Source: Clostridia bacterium
Lineage (GTDB): Bacteria; Bacillota; Clostridia; Oscillospirales; Acutalibacteraceae
DNA: 30,238 bases
Assembly (NCBI GenBank): GCA_024689165.1
Contig: JAILDS010000041.1
Location: 1-30,238, forward strand
Reading direction: 5' to 3'
Shown here: positions 22,083 through 29,104 of the stretch, one piece after another
Numbering within the stretch: position 1 is the first letter of the stretch
Layout: every line of letters starts with the position of its first letter
Program-made: the position numbers and the translations under genes
The notes under the pieces: model-generated
Databases searched by the model: none
Seen by the model: only the letters and a program-made list of their open reading frames with translations
Told to the model about the DNA's origin: nothing

Positions 22083-24176
22083 ATGAGCAAAGTCCCCGAG
22101 CTGTACGGCTCAATGGTCTTTAACGAAGACGTTATGAAACAGGCCCTGCCGGTAGATACCTACAGGGCCCTGAAAAAGACCATGCGCGACGGAAAGAGCC
22201 TCGACATTGAGGTAGCGACCGTCGTCGCGAACGCGATGAAGGACTGGGCGGTCTCCATGGGAGCCACCCATTATTCGCACTGGTTCCAGCCTCTGACCGG
22301 CATCACCGCCGAAAAGCACGACAGCTTCATCGCGCCGGACGGGCACGGCGGAGTCATAATGGAGTTTTCCGGCAAGGAGCTCATCAAGGGCGAGCCGGAC
22401 GCGTCCTCCTTCCCGTCGGGCGGGCTTCGGGCGACCTTCGAGGCTCGCGGCTACACCGCTTGGGACCCGACCTCCTACGCCTTTATCAAGGACGGCACTC
22501 TGTGCATTCCCACGGCGTTCTGCTCCTACGGCGGAGAGGCTCTGGACAAAAAGACGCCGCTGATGCGCTCCATGGAGGCCATAAACAGGCAGGCTCTGCG
22601 TATAGTGCGCCTGTTCGGCTCCGACGCGACCAGCGTAAAGGTCACCGCAGGACCCGAGCAGGAATACTTCCTCATCGACCGTAAAATGTTCGACCGGAGG
22701 AAGGACCTTATCTATACCGGCAGAACTCTTTTCGGAGCAAGGCCGCCTAAGGGTCAGGAGCTCGAGGACCACTATTTCGGAGCTATAAACCCGAGAGTCA
22801 GCGCTTACATGGCGGAGCTCGACAGAGAGCTCTGGAAGCTCGGCATCCTCGCTAAAACGAAGCACAACGAGGCGGCTCCCGCCCAGCACGAGCTCGCACC
22901 GATCTTCACGACCGTCAACATCGCGACCGACCATAACCAGCTGACCATGGAGGTCATGAAAAAGGTCGCTGAAAAACACGGCCTGTACTGCCTGCTGCAC
23001 GAAAAGCCCTTCAAGGGCGTCAACGGCAGCGGAAAGCACAACAACTGGTCGCTTTGCACCAACACGGGCGTCAACCTTCTCGAGCCCGGCTCCTCCCCGT
23101 ATGAAAACGCTCAGTTCCTGCTGTTTCTGTGCGCCGTCATCAGGGCGGTCGACGAGCATCAGGATCTTCTGAGGATCTCGGTCGCGTCCGCCGGCAACGA
23201 CCACCGCCTCGGCGCCGCTGAAGCGCCGCCGGCGATAGTGAGCATGTTCATCGGCGACGAGCTGACAGAGATACTCGAAGCGATCGCCAACGACGACCCG
23301 TACGTCGGCAAGGAAAAGGTCCTGATGAAGGTCGGCGTACACGTCCTGCCGAAGATCCCGAAGGACACCACCGACCGCAACCGGACCTCGCCCTTCGCCT
23401 TCACGGGCAACAAGTTCGAGTTCCGCATGCTCGGCTCTACCGCCTCCATCGCGACCCCGAACGTGTTCCTGAACACCATCGTCGCCGACGTCCTGTCGGA
23501 TTTCGCCGACAGGCTCGAGGACAGGACGGGCGCGGATTTCACCACCGCGCTCCACGAGCTCATCAAGCAGACGTATATCGAGCACAAGAGGATAATCTTC
23601 AACTCCAACGGCTACGACGGCGAATGGACGCAGGAGGCGCACAGGCGCGGTCTGCTCAACCTGAGGACGACTCCCGACTGTCTGCCTTACCTTGTGCGCA
23701 GCGAAAACATAAGGCTCTTCGAGCGCCACAGGGTCTACACCGAGCGGGAGCTGCGGAGCCGCTACGAGATCCTTGTCGAAAACTACTGCAAGGTCCTGCG
23801 GATAGAAGCCAACACCATGATCGACATGGTAAAAAAAGACATCTATCCCGCGGCGATCAAATACCAGAAGCTCCTTGCGGACTCCATCGTCTCCAGGCTC
23901 GCCGTACTGCCGGACGTCGATCTGAGCGAAGACAAAGCCCTGCTCGAAAAGCTCTCCGGGCTTTCCAAAGAACTGCTCGTCGGAGCCGCGCGGCTTCAGA
24001 GCATCCTCGACGCGGCGGACGAGAAAACGACGCAGCTTGACCGCGCCGTGCTGTTCAGGGACGAGCTCATCCCGGCTATGACCGAGCTCCGTTTCGCGGC
24101 GGATGAGATAGAGAGCAATTCTTCGAGCGAGTACAGGCCTTACCCGAGCTACGGCGAAATGCTTCTTACGGTGTAA
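22083..24176 (+). CDS. glnN: Glutamine synthetase type III
   Basis: Makes glutamine from glutamate, ammonia and ATP. The 697-residue length and sequence identify the large GSIII class, distinct from GlnA (about 450 residues). The N-terminal region with ATHYSHWFQPLTG and AEKHDSFI is the GSIII signature. Active-site blocks are all present: AGPEQEYFLID (about 199-209) with its metal-binding glutamates, KHNEAAPAQHELAPIF, the ATP loop around NGSGKHNNWSL, and NRTSPFAFTGNKFEFRMLGS with the substrate-binding arginines. The long C-terminal helical extension (about 560-690) is also a GSIII feature. ATG 22083 follows a GGCGGTG site. Three bases after it begins a small membrane-protein gene. The gene name is by class; glnA is also used. 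Confidence 0.97.
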   Translation: MSKVPELYGSMVFNEDVMKQALPVDTYRALKKTMRDGKSLDIEVATVVANAMKDWAVSMGATHYSHWFQPLTGITAEKHDSFIAPDGHGGVIMEFSGKELIKGEPDASSFPSGGLRATFEARGYTAWDPTSYAFIKDGTLCIPTAFCSYGGEALDKKTPLMRSMEAINRQALRIVRLFGSDATSVKVTAGPEQEYFLIDRKMFDRRKDLIYTGRTLFGARPPKGQELEDHYFGAINPRVSAYMAELDRELWKLGILAKTKHNEAAPAQHELAPIFTTVNIATDHNQLTMEVMKKVAEKHGLYCLLHEKPFKGVNGSGKHNNWSLCTNTGVNLLEPGSSPYENAQFLLFLCAVIRAVDEHQDLLRISVASAGNDHRLGAAEAPPAIVSMFIGDELTEILEAIANDDPYVGKEKVLMKVGVHVLPKIPKDTTDRNRTSPFAFTGNKFEFRMLGSTASIATPNVFLNTIVADVLSDFADRLEDRTGADFTTALHELIKQTYIEHKRIIFNSNGYDGEWTQEAHRRGLLNLRTTPDCLPYLVRSENIRLFERHRVYTERELRSRYEILVENYCKVLRIEANTMIDMVKKDIYPAAIKYQKLLADSIVSRLAVLPDVDLSEDKALLEKLSGLSKELLVGAARLQSILDAADEKTTQLDRAVLFRDELIPAMTELRFAADEIESNSSSEYRPYPSYGEMLLTV

Positions 24177-24178
24177 AC

Positions 24179-24451
24179 ATGAGCGTGCCCGACAGCTACT
24201 GGGATGTGACCGCCATTTTCGCCAAATACGGCGCGCTGTGTTTTTTGGCGTCGGTGCTCATCGGCGTCGGGATCTTCCTTATCATCGCGCCGGACATCGC
24301 TGCGAAGCTGTCGCTCAAAAAGAAAAAATTCGTCGTCGAGGAATATGATGCCGCGATCATCGCCCGCAGGATAAGAAAGATCGGTATCGCGATGATCATA
24401 CTCGTATTTATCATCCTTGTGATCTGCACCTGGGCGGTGTTTGACGCCTGA
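24179..24451 (+). CDS. Small membrane protein, two predicted helices, function unknown
   Basis: Ninety residues, not recognised. Two hydrophobic segments (about 18-38, ALCFLASVLIGVGIFLIIA, and about 68-87, IAMIILVFIILVICTWAVF) flank a short positively charged loop with KLSLKKKKF and IARRIRKIG. By the positive-inside rule the loop is cytoplasmic and both termini outside, or the reverse if the helices are re-entrant. The start codon is two bases after the glutamine synthetase stop and there is no separate ribosome site, so expression is almost certainly coupled to that gene. A terminator follows. A role with ammonium or glutamine metabolism is only a guess from position. Confidence 0.72.
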   Translation: MSVPDSYWDVTAIFAKYGALCFLASVLIGVGIFLIIAPDIAAKLSLKKKKFVVEEYDAAIIARRIRKIGIAMIILVFIILVICTWAVFDA

Positions 24452-24461
24452 AAAGAAACAA

Positions 24462-24491
24462 ACTGCCGGGCGAACGTCCGGCAGTAATCTT
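24462..24491. terminator. Bidirectional terminator between the glnN unit and tadA
   Basis: ACTGCCGG (24462-24469) and CCGGCAGT (24478-24485) form a perfect 8-bp stem with an eight-base loop. AATCTTTTG follows on the plus strand and TTTGTTTCTTTT on the minus strand, so it serves both convergent units. Confidence 0.85.
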
Positions 24492-24516
24492 TTGTCTCCG
24501 ACTGCGGGCGTTACTC

Positions 24517-24984
24517 TCAGGCGCGAAGACCCTCAAAGAACTCTCTGAGAAGACCCGCGCATTCTTCTTCCAGCACGCCGCCCCTGACCTGCGGCGACGG
24601 AAGCGAAAAGCTCTCGAACAGCTCAAGCCTGCTCCTCACCGCGCCGGTTTCGTCGTCGAATGCGCCGAAGACTAGCCTGTCCGGGCACGCTTGGAGTATC
24701 GCCCCGGCGCACATCGGGCAGGGTTCGAGCGTTACGTAAACAGTACAGCCGCAGAGCCTGCGGCTGTTCATTTTATTGCATGCGGCTTCAACGGCGAGGA
24801 CCTCCGCGTGAGCCGTGGCGAGCCTCAGCTCCTCACGGCGGTTATGAGCTCTGGCAACGACCCCGCCGTCCTTTACGACGACGCAGCCGACGGGAACGTC
24901 CCCCGCCGCCGCGGCGAGACGCGCCTCCTCAAGCGCGAGCTCCATAAAGCCGCGGTCGGTCAGATCAAGATGATACCCGCTCAA
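24517..24984 (-). CDS. tadA: tRNA-specific adenosine deaminase
   Basis: Deaminates A34 of tRNA-Arg(ACG) to inosine so that it reads CGN codons. With a start at TTG 24984 the protein has 155 residues, the family length. Zinc ligands and catalysis are visible: HAE (with the catalytic glutamate) and the PCPMC pair in VTLEPCPMCAGAI. FMELALEEARLAAAAGDVPV is the conserved N-terminal helix, which requires residues before the first internal ATG, hence the TTG choice. That codon overlaps the stop of the upstream isomerase gene by four bases (TTGA), a coupling arrangement like ATGA. The longer frame upstream is the isomerase gene read out of phase. Last gene of the asnA unit. Confidence 0.94.
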   Translation of the reverse strand: MSGYHLDLTDRGFMELALEEARLAAAAGDVPVGCVVVKDGGVVARAHNRREELRLATAHAEVLAVEAACNKMNSRRLCGCTVYVTLEPCPMCAGAILQACPDRLVFGAFDDETGAVRSRLELFESFSLPSPQVRGGVLEEECAGLLREFFEGLRA

Positions 24985-25844
24985 AGCCCCAGCGACCTGT
25001 CCAGCATCTTTTCGAGCGAATGCTTCCCGAAGAGCACGCCGGTCTCGGGGTCTTCCATCCCCTCGAATTCGATCGAAAGCCAGCCGTCGTAGCCTGCGTC
25101 GGCAAGAGCCCTGAGGCAGCCGAGCACCGGGACGTCGCCGTGTCCTATCACGGCGCCCCTGAGCCGCATGCCCCCGCGTGAGGAAAAGAAGCCGTCGGGC
25201 GGGACAAAACCGTTGCCGCTCTTGACGTGGAAATCCTTCACGTGGACGTGTTTGGCGTAGGGTGCGAGCCGTCCGGTCGCCGCGGCGGGCTCGTCGTCGG
25301 CGCAGAGGAAGTTGCCGACGTCGATCAGCGCGCCGAAATTCGGGTGACATACCGCGTTGACGAGCCGCTCTATACGAGCGCTCTCCTGGCAGAACCTTCC
25401 GTGGTTCTCCGTCATTGTGACGACGCCCTTTCCGGCGGCGTACTCCGTCACCGCGCGGCAGCCCGAAGCGAGCCTGTCGAGGGCGTTGTCAAAGCCCATA
25501 TAAGAGCTTTCGGGCCGGTCGTAGCCGTAGGCGACGTCATGGCGCATACGCTTTGAGCCGAGAGCGGCGGCGACGTCGACCTCACGGCAGAGCCTTTCCA
25601 CCTCTTTGTCAAGCTCGCCGGCAAGAAGGTTGCCTCCGATAGAGTAAGACACTATCTCCAGCCCGTTCTCATCCGCCTGCCTCGCAAGCTCGCGGGCCCA
25701 GTCGGTTTTTGAGAAGCCCTCCTTCGGGTGGATTTCGGCGAATTCGATCCCCGCGAAGCCCTGTTTCGCGGCGAGAGATATCGCCTTTTCGTCGTCGTTG
25801 CGGGTCGTGCGGGAGTAAGAGTACGAGCTTACGGATAATTTCAT
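24981..25844 (-). CDS. Sugar phosphate isomerase/epimerase-like TIM barrel protein
   Basis: A 287-residue protein of the xylose-isomerase-like (AP endonuclease 2) superfamily, probably cytoplasmic. The four usual metal ligands are in place: glutamate in MTENHGRF, aspartate in ALIDVGNF, histidine in KHVHVKDFH, and glutamate in WLSIEFEGMED near the C-terminus. The opening LSVSSYSYS and GFAGIEFAEIHP are barrel strands typical of the group. Substrate cannot be read from sequence: members act on keto-sugars, inositols and others. ATG 25844 follows AAAGGA by about seven bases. It is followed by tadA with a four-base overlap and preceded by the glycosidase-like gene with a 94-base gap. The neighbour suggests a carbohydrate role. 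Confidence 0.85.
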   Translation of the reverse strand: MKLSVSSYSYSRTTRNDDEKAISLAAKQGFAGIEFAEIHPKEGFSKTDWARELARQADENGLEIVSYSIGGNLLAGELDKEVERLCREVDVAAALGSKRMRHDVAYGYDRPESSYMGFDNALDRLASGCRAVTEYAAGKGVVTMTENHGRFCQESARIERLVNAVCHPNFGALIDVGNFLCADDEPAAATGRLAPYAKHVHVKDFHVKSGNGFVPPDGFFSSRGGMRLRGAVIGHGDVPVLGCLRALADAGYDGWLSIEFEGMEDPETGVLFGKHSLEKMLDRSLGL

Positions 25845-25938
25845 GTTGTTTTCCTTTCAGGTTCCGATTTTTATGTTATATCTTGTTTTCCCGGTCGCGC
25901 CGTGATCGCACTCAAGTGAGCCAGGCGCGGGAAGCGTC

Positions 25939-27864
25939 TCAGAAAACAGCCTTTAGAAGGGCATAATCGAACGGAGCTATGTCGGAAAGAGTCAGCGTCC
26001 GTCCCTCGCAGCGCGCGTCGCCCTTGACGCCCTCTACGGAATCCGGCGCTTTGTCAAGCGTCACGGTCGGCTCCCAGACGGGGTCGGCGCTGAGGTTCCA
26101 CAGCCCAACGGCGCGTTCCCGACCGTCGCCCATGGTCAGGATATACAGCTCCGGGTGACCGGGGCAGACCGCCGGAAGCGTGCTTGAGCAGGAGCTGAAA
26201 AAATCTATGGTCTGAAGAGCCCTGCGGTACGTTCTGAACCACCCCTGGTCGGAAAGCTCTCCCTCGAACGCAAACACAAGAAAACGCTGTCCGGCGGCGT
26301 TTTCATAGGTATACGACAGCGGCACGTCCTCCCCGTCGTCGGTTTTTCCGAAACTCACCGCGCGGGCGCCGGGCGACAACGTGAGTCTGTAAGCCCGGGG
26401 AACTCCGGGAAGCGGAACGTATTCGTTCCCGTCCGGGTAGTATTCCCTGTCCGGCGCGAACCCGGCGCCGAACGAAACCGTTCCGACGTCGACGCCCTTT
26501 TGCGTAAGGATGCGCGCCGCAGACGCGTCGAGCACGAGAGCCTTTTCGAACGCGGAAGCGGGAAGATTGCGGGCGTCCTCACCGAAGGCTATCCCTCCGC
26601 AGCCGGCGCCGCTGTGGACGCTCGGAATACTGTTCGCCGTCAGAAAACGGGCCCCCGCAGGGAAAGCCGACTCCTGGATCACGTCCTGCCCATCGAGGCG
26701 GTCCGGGATATCATACGTCCTGTATTTTTCCGGATCGTCCCAGACCCTCACTCCGAGAGCGTTTTTGCCCGCGAACAGCTCGTCTATCGCAGGGTAAAAA
26801 GCCGCGCCCCTTTTTGCGGCCTCATAATACCCGGTCTCATATCCGGCGTTCGCGGTATAATCGAACATATATTTGAGTATGCCGTCCGTGGTCCCGGATG
26901 CGCGCAGCGCGGTATCGAAGCATTCCAGATAGCTCGCCGGCGTCGCGAAGCGCGGCCTCGGGTAGGTGTCGCCCTCCGAGAATATCTCCGTATAAACGTC
27001 TTTACGGCGCCCGGCCTCGATACGCTCAAGCTCTATGACGTCGCCGAGACGGTTTCCCCAGACGCGCAGCGCAGCCCAGTACGGCGCTCCGATAAGACGG
27101 TAGAAGGGACGCGTCCCGCCCGCAAGGATACGGGCGAGCCTGTCGGGAGTCGTGCCGTCGATGCCCCACGACGTTATACAGGCGCAGAAGCCGAGCCTGA
27201 CGGACGGATCGGAAACGTCGACGCAGCGCCTCATATCGGCGCAGAACGTCTCGAGCGCCCTGCCGTTGCAGCTCAGAAAAGCGTCGCGCAGAGGGCTTTT
27301 TCCGCCTGAAAGCAGCGCGCTGCACAGCTCTTCCCTGCCGACTTCCCTTCCGAGCTCAGAGCCGATCATTCGCAGGTGGTTTTCACACACGCAGCCGAAC
27401 CCGCAGCCCTGAAAGCCGTATCTCAGGTCGTCGTCGAACATGATAAGGTCCACGCCGCAGAGCGCGATGCGCGATATGAACCCGCCTAGAGCGCGGCGGT
27501 AAGATTCGTCCGTCGGGCAGACCGTCATCTCCGAACGCTTACCGGAAACGCCCTCCATGCGGACGAAGTCCATGGGGCTTTTTACAAGAAACGCCCAAAG
27601 CCACGCGCCGACCTCAAAGCCGGCGTCTTTGAAATAACTGCAGTTCTCGGCAAGGACCCGCAGCTCCTCGTCGCCGGAGCCGTTAAAAACGCAGTCCGAG
27701 CCGAGCGCGAAAAAGACGCGGGATGCGTGGAGCTCCCGCAGCATCGAAACGTATTTTTCCCTGCCGGCCCTGGGGACGGTAAGGTTCATCAAAGGAACAG
27801 ACAGTGCGTATCCCCGGCATGAAGACGCGGTCCGGTCCGTTTTTTTGTTTTCCGTTTTTGCCAT
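25939..27864 (-). CDS. Uncharacterised large TIM-barrel, glycoside hydrolase-like protein
   Basis: A 641-residue protein I do not recognise as a named family. No signal peptide or membrane segment is visible, so it is probably cytoplasmic. The N-terminal 400 residues look like a TIM barrel of the GH42-like kind: RVFFALGSD, a strand ending in LIMFDDDLRYGF (about 140-151) and another ending in YTEIFSEGDTYPRPRF (about 300), with acidic residues where catalytic ones are expected. A middle segment with LVLDASAARILTQKG resembles the glutamine-amidotransferase-like domain seen after such barrels. The C-terminus is beta-rich (a sandwich domain), with LWNLSADPVWEP. ATG 27864 lies six bases after the asnA stop with no clear ribosome site, so expression is probably coupled. 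Catalytic function is an inference by fold only. Confidence 0.72.
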   Translation of the reverse strand: MAKTENKKTDRTASSCRGYALSVPLMNLTVPRAGREKYVSMLRELHASRVFFALGSDCVFNGSGDEELRVLAENCSYFKDAGFEVGAWLWAFLVKSPMDFVRMEGVSGKRSEMTVCPTDESYRRALGGFISRIALCGVDLIMFDDDLRYGFQGCGFGCVCENHLRMIGSELGREVGREELCSALLSGGKSPLRDAFLSCNGRALETFCADMRRCVDVSDPSVRLGFCACITSWGIDGTTPDRLARILAGGTRPFYRLIGAPYWAALRVWGNRLGDVIELERIEAGRRKDVYTEIFSEGDTYPRPRFATPASYLECFDTALRASGTTDGILKYMFDYTANAGYETGYYEAAKRGAAFYPAIDELFAGKNALGVRVWDDPEKYRTYDIPDRLDGQDVIQESAFPAGARFLTANSIPSVHSGAGCGGIAFGEDARNLPASAFEKALVLDASAARILTQKGVDVGTVSFGAGFAPDREYYPDGNEYVPLPGVPRAYRLTLSPGARAVSFGKTDDGEDVPLSYTYENAAGQRFLVFAFEGELSDQGWFRTYRRALQTIDFFSSCSSTLPAVCPGHPELYILTMGDGRERAVGLWNLSADPVWEPTVTLDKAPDSVEGVKGDARCEGRTLTLSDIAPFDYALLKAVF

Positions 27865-27870
27865 GACCGT

Positions 27871-28875
27871 TTACAGCAGCTCTATCCCCGCCTCGCGGCA
27901 GGCTTTGCGCATATCCTCGTCCCAGACCGACGCCTGGACCTCTCCGATGTGGGCTTTCTGAAGCAGAAGCATGCAAAGCCGCGACTGGCCTATGCCTCCG
28001 CCGATGGTCAGGGGCAGCGTCCCGTCCGCGATCATCCTGTGGTAGTCGTATTTCAGTCTGTCCTCGCAGCCGCTCTTTCTGAGCTGAGAGAGAAGAGAAG
28101 CCGAATCTACGCGGATACCCATAGAACTGATCTCAAACGGGGCGTCGAGCACCTCGTTGCGGAAGATTATGTCGCAGTTGAGCGCCCAGTCGTCATAGTC
28201 GGGGGCACGCCCGTCGTGGGCCCTGCCGTCGGACAGCCTGTCGCCTATCTTCATAAGGCAGACTGTCGGATGCTCACGCGTGATGAGATCCTCACGCTCC
28301 TTCGGCGAAGCGTCGGGATACATGTCGAGCAGCTGCTGGGTCGTTATGAACAGTATGTTCCTCGAAAGCTCCGTCGTCAGCGCCGGGAAAGCGGCCTTGA
28401 CCTCGAGAGCGGTGTCGCAGATAGCGGATACTATTTTCGTCACCACGGCGCGCAGGAACTCCTCGGTGCGCTCCGAGCGGGAGATCACCCTTTCCCAGTC
28501 CCACTGGTCGACGTAGACGGAATGGAGGTTGTCAAGCTCCTCGTCGCGCCTTATGGCGTTCATGTTCGTGTAAAGCCCCGTCCCGTGAACAAAGCCGTAG
28601 TTGTAAAGAGCCATCCGTTTCCATTTGGCGAGCGAATGGACTATGACCGCGTCGCCCGCGACGGCGGGGATATCGAAGTCGACCGCGCGCTCGACACCGT
28701 TGAGGTCGTCGTTTATCCCGCTGTCGACGGTTACGAACAGCGGCGCGCTGACTCGTTCGAGCGTCAGCGTGTCGGTCAGCCTGTCCTCAAAAATGACCCT
28801 CGTGGTCTTGATAGCGCGTTCTGTTTCGCGCAGTGTAAGAGCGCTTTTATAGCCCTTCGGGACCGTCAGCGGCAT
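27871..28875 (-). CDS. asnA: Aspartate-ammonia ligase (asparagine synthetase A)
   Basis: Makes asparagine from aspartate, ammonia and ATP, through an aspartyl-adenylate; homologous to class II tRNA synthetases. I choose ATG 28875 (334 residues): the ATG three codons earlier abuts the GAGAGG ribosome site. The start MPLTVPKGYKSALTLRETER is the AsnA pattern. Conserved parts include SAPLFVTVDSGINDDLNG, VHSLAKWKRMAL, YTNMNAIRRDEELDNLHSVY followed by VDQWDWE, and the C-terminal TIGGGIGQSRLCMLLL with the class II motif 3 arginine. All look intact. First gene of a minus-strand unit with a strong promoter. AsnA uses free ammonia, so it links to the glutamine synthetase in the facing unit. Confidence 0.97.
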   Translation of the reverse strand: MPLTVPKGYKSALTLRETERAIKTTRVIFEDRLTDTLTLERVSAPLFVTVDSGINDDLNGVERAVDFDIPAVAGDAVIVHSLAKWKRMALYNYGFVHGTGLYTNMNAIRRDEELDNLHSVYVDQWDWERVISRSERTEEFLRAVVTKIVSAICDTALEVKAAFPALTTELSRNILFITTQQLLDMYPDASPKEREDLITREHPTVCLMKIGDRLSDGRAHDGRAPDYDDWALNCDIIFRNEVLDAPFEISSMGIRVDSASLLSQLRKSGCEDRLKYDYHRMIADGTLPLTIGGGIGQSRLCMLLLQKAHIGEVQASVWDEDMRKACREAGIELL

Positions 28876-28910
28876 TTTGATCATCCTCTCTGCGGCAGAA
28901 TATGAACGGT

Positions 28911-28939
28911 ATTTTAGTACAATAAAGCGGGCTTGTCAA
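28911..28939 (-). promoter_or_regulatory. Promoter of asnA
   Basis: On the minus strand TTGACA (28939-28934), 17-base spacer, TAAAAT (28916-28911). The leader is about 30 bases. Confidence 0.88.
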
Positions 28940-28980
28940 GCAGTCACCCAGGCGCGCGGAAAGCGCCGGCGGCGCAAAAA

Positions 28981-29037
28981 AACCGGGACTGCTCCGAAAA
29001 AAAACACGCTGCCTCGTATTGAAAAACGATCCCGGTT
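28981..29037. promoter_or_regulatory. 8-bp inverted repeat overlapping the MATE promoter
   Basis: AACCGGGA (28981-28988) and its exact reverse complement TCCCGGTT (29030-29037) are separated by 41 bases. The right arm lies in the promoter spacer of the MATE gene. It is a possible operator, though 8-bp repeats can arise by chance. Confidence 0.35.
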
Positions 29038-29047
29038 ATGATATACA
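29019..29047 (+). promoter_or_regulatory. Promoter of the MATE gene
   Basis: TTGAAA (29019-29024), 17-base spacer, TATACA (29042-29047). A GC hairpin (about 29069-29084) lies in the leader ahead of the ribosome site. Confidence 0.7.
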
Positions 29048-29104
29048 GAACAGGTAATACACAAAAAACCGCCGTTTCCGGCGGGCTGCGAAGGTACTCG
29101 TCGT

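Noticed and set aside
22110..23729. 539-codon minus-strand frame inside glutamine synthetase III
   Set aside because: Shadow of a gene with all active-site motifs on the plus strand.
24985..25350. N-terminal extension of TadA
   Set aside because: Arginine-rich sequence that is the isomerase gene out of phase; TadA length is normal from 24984.
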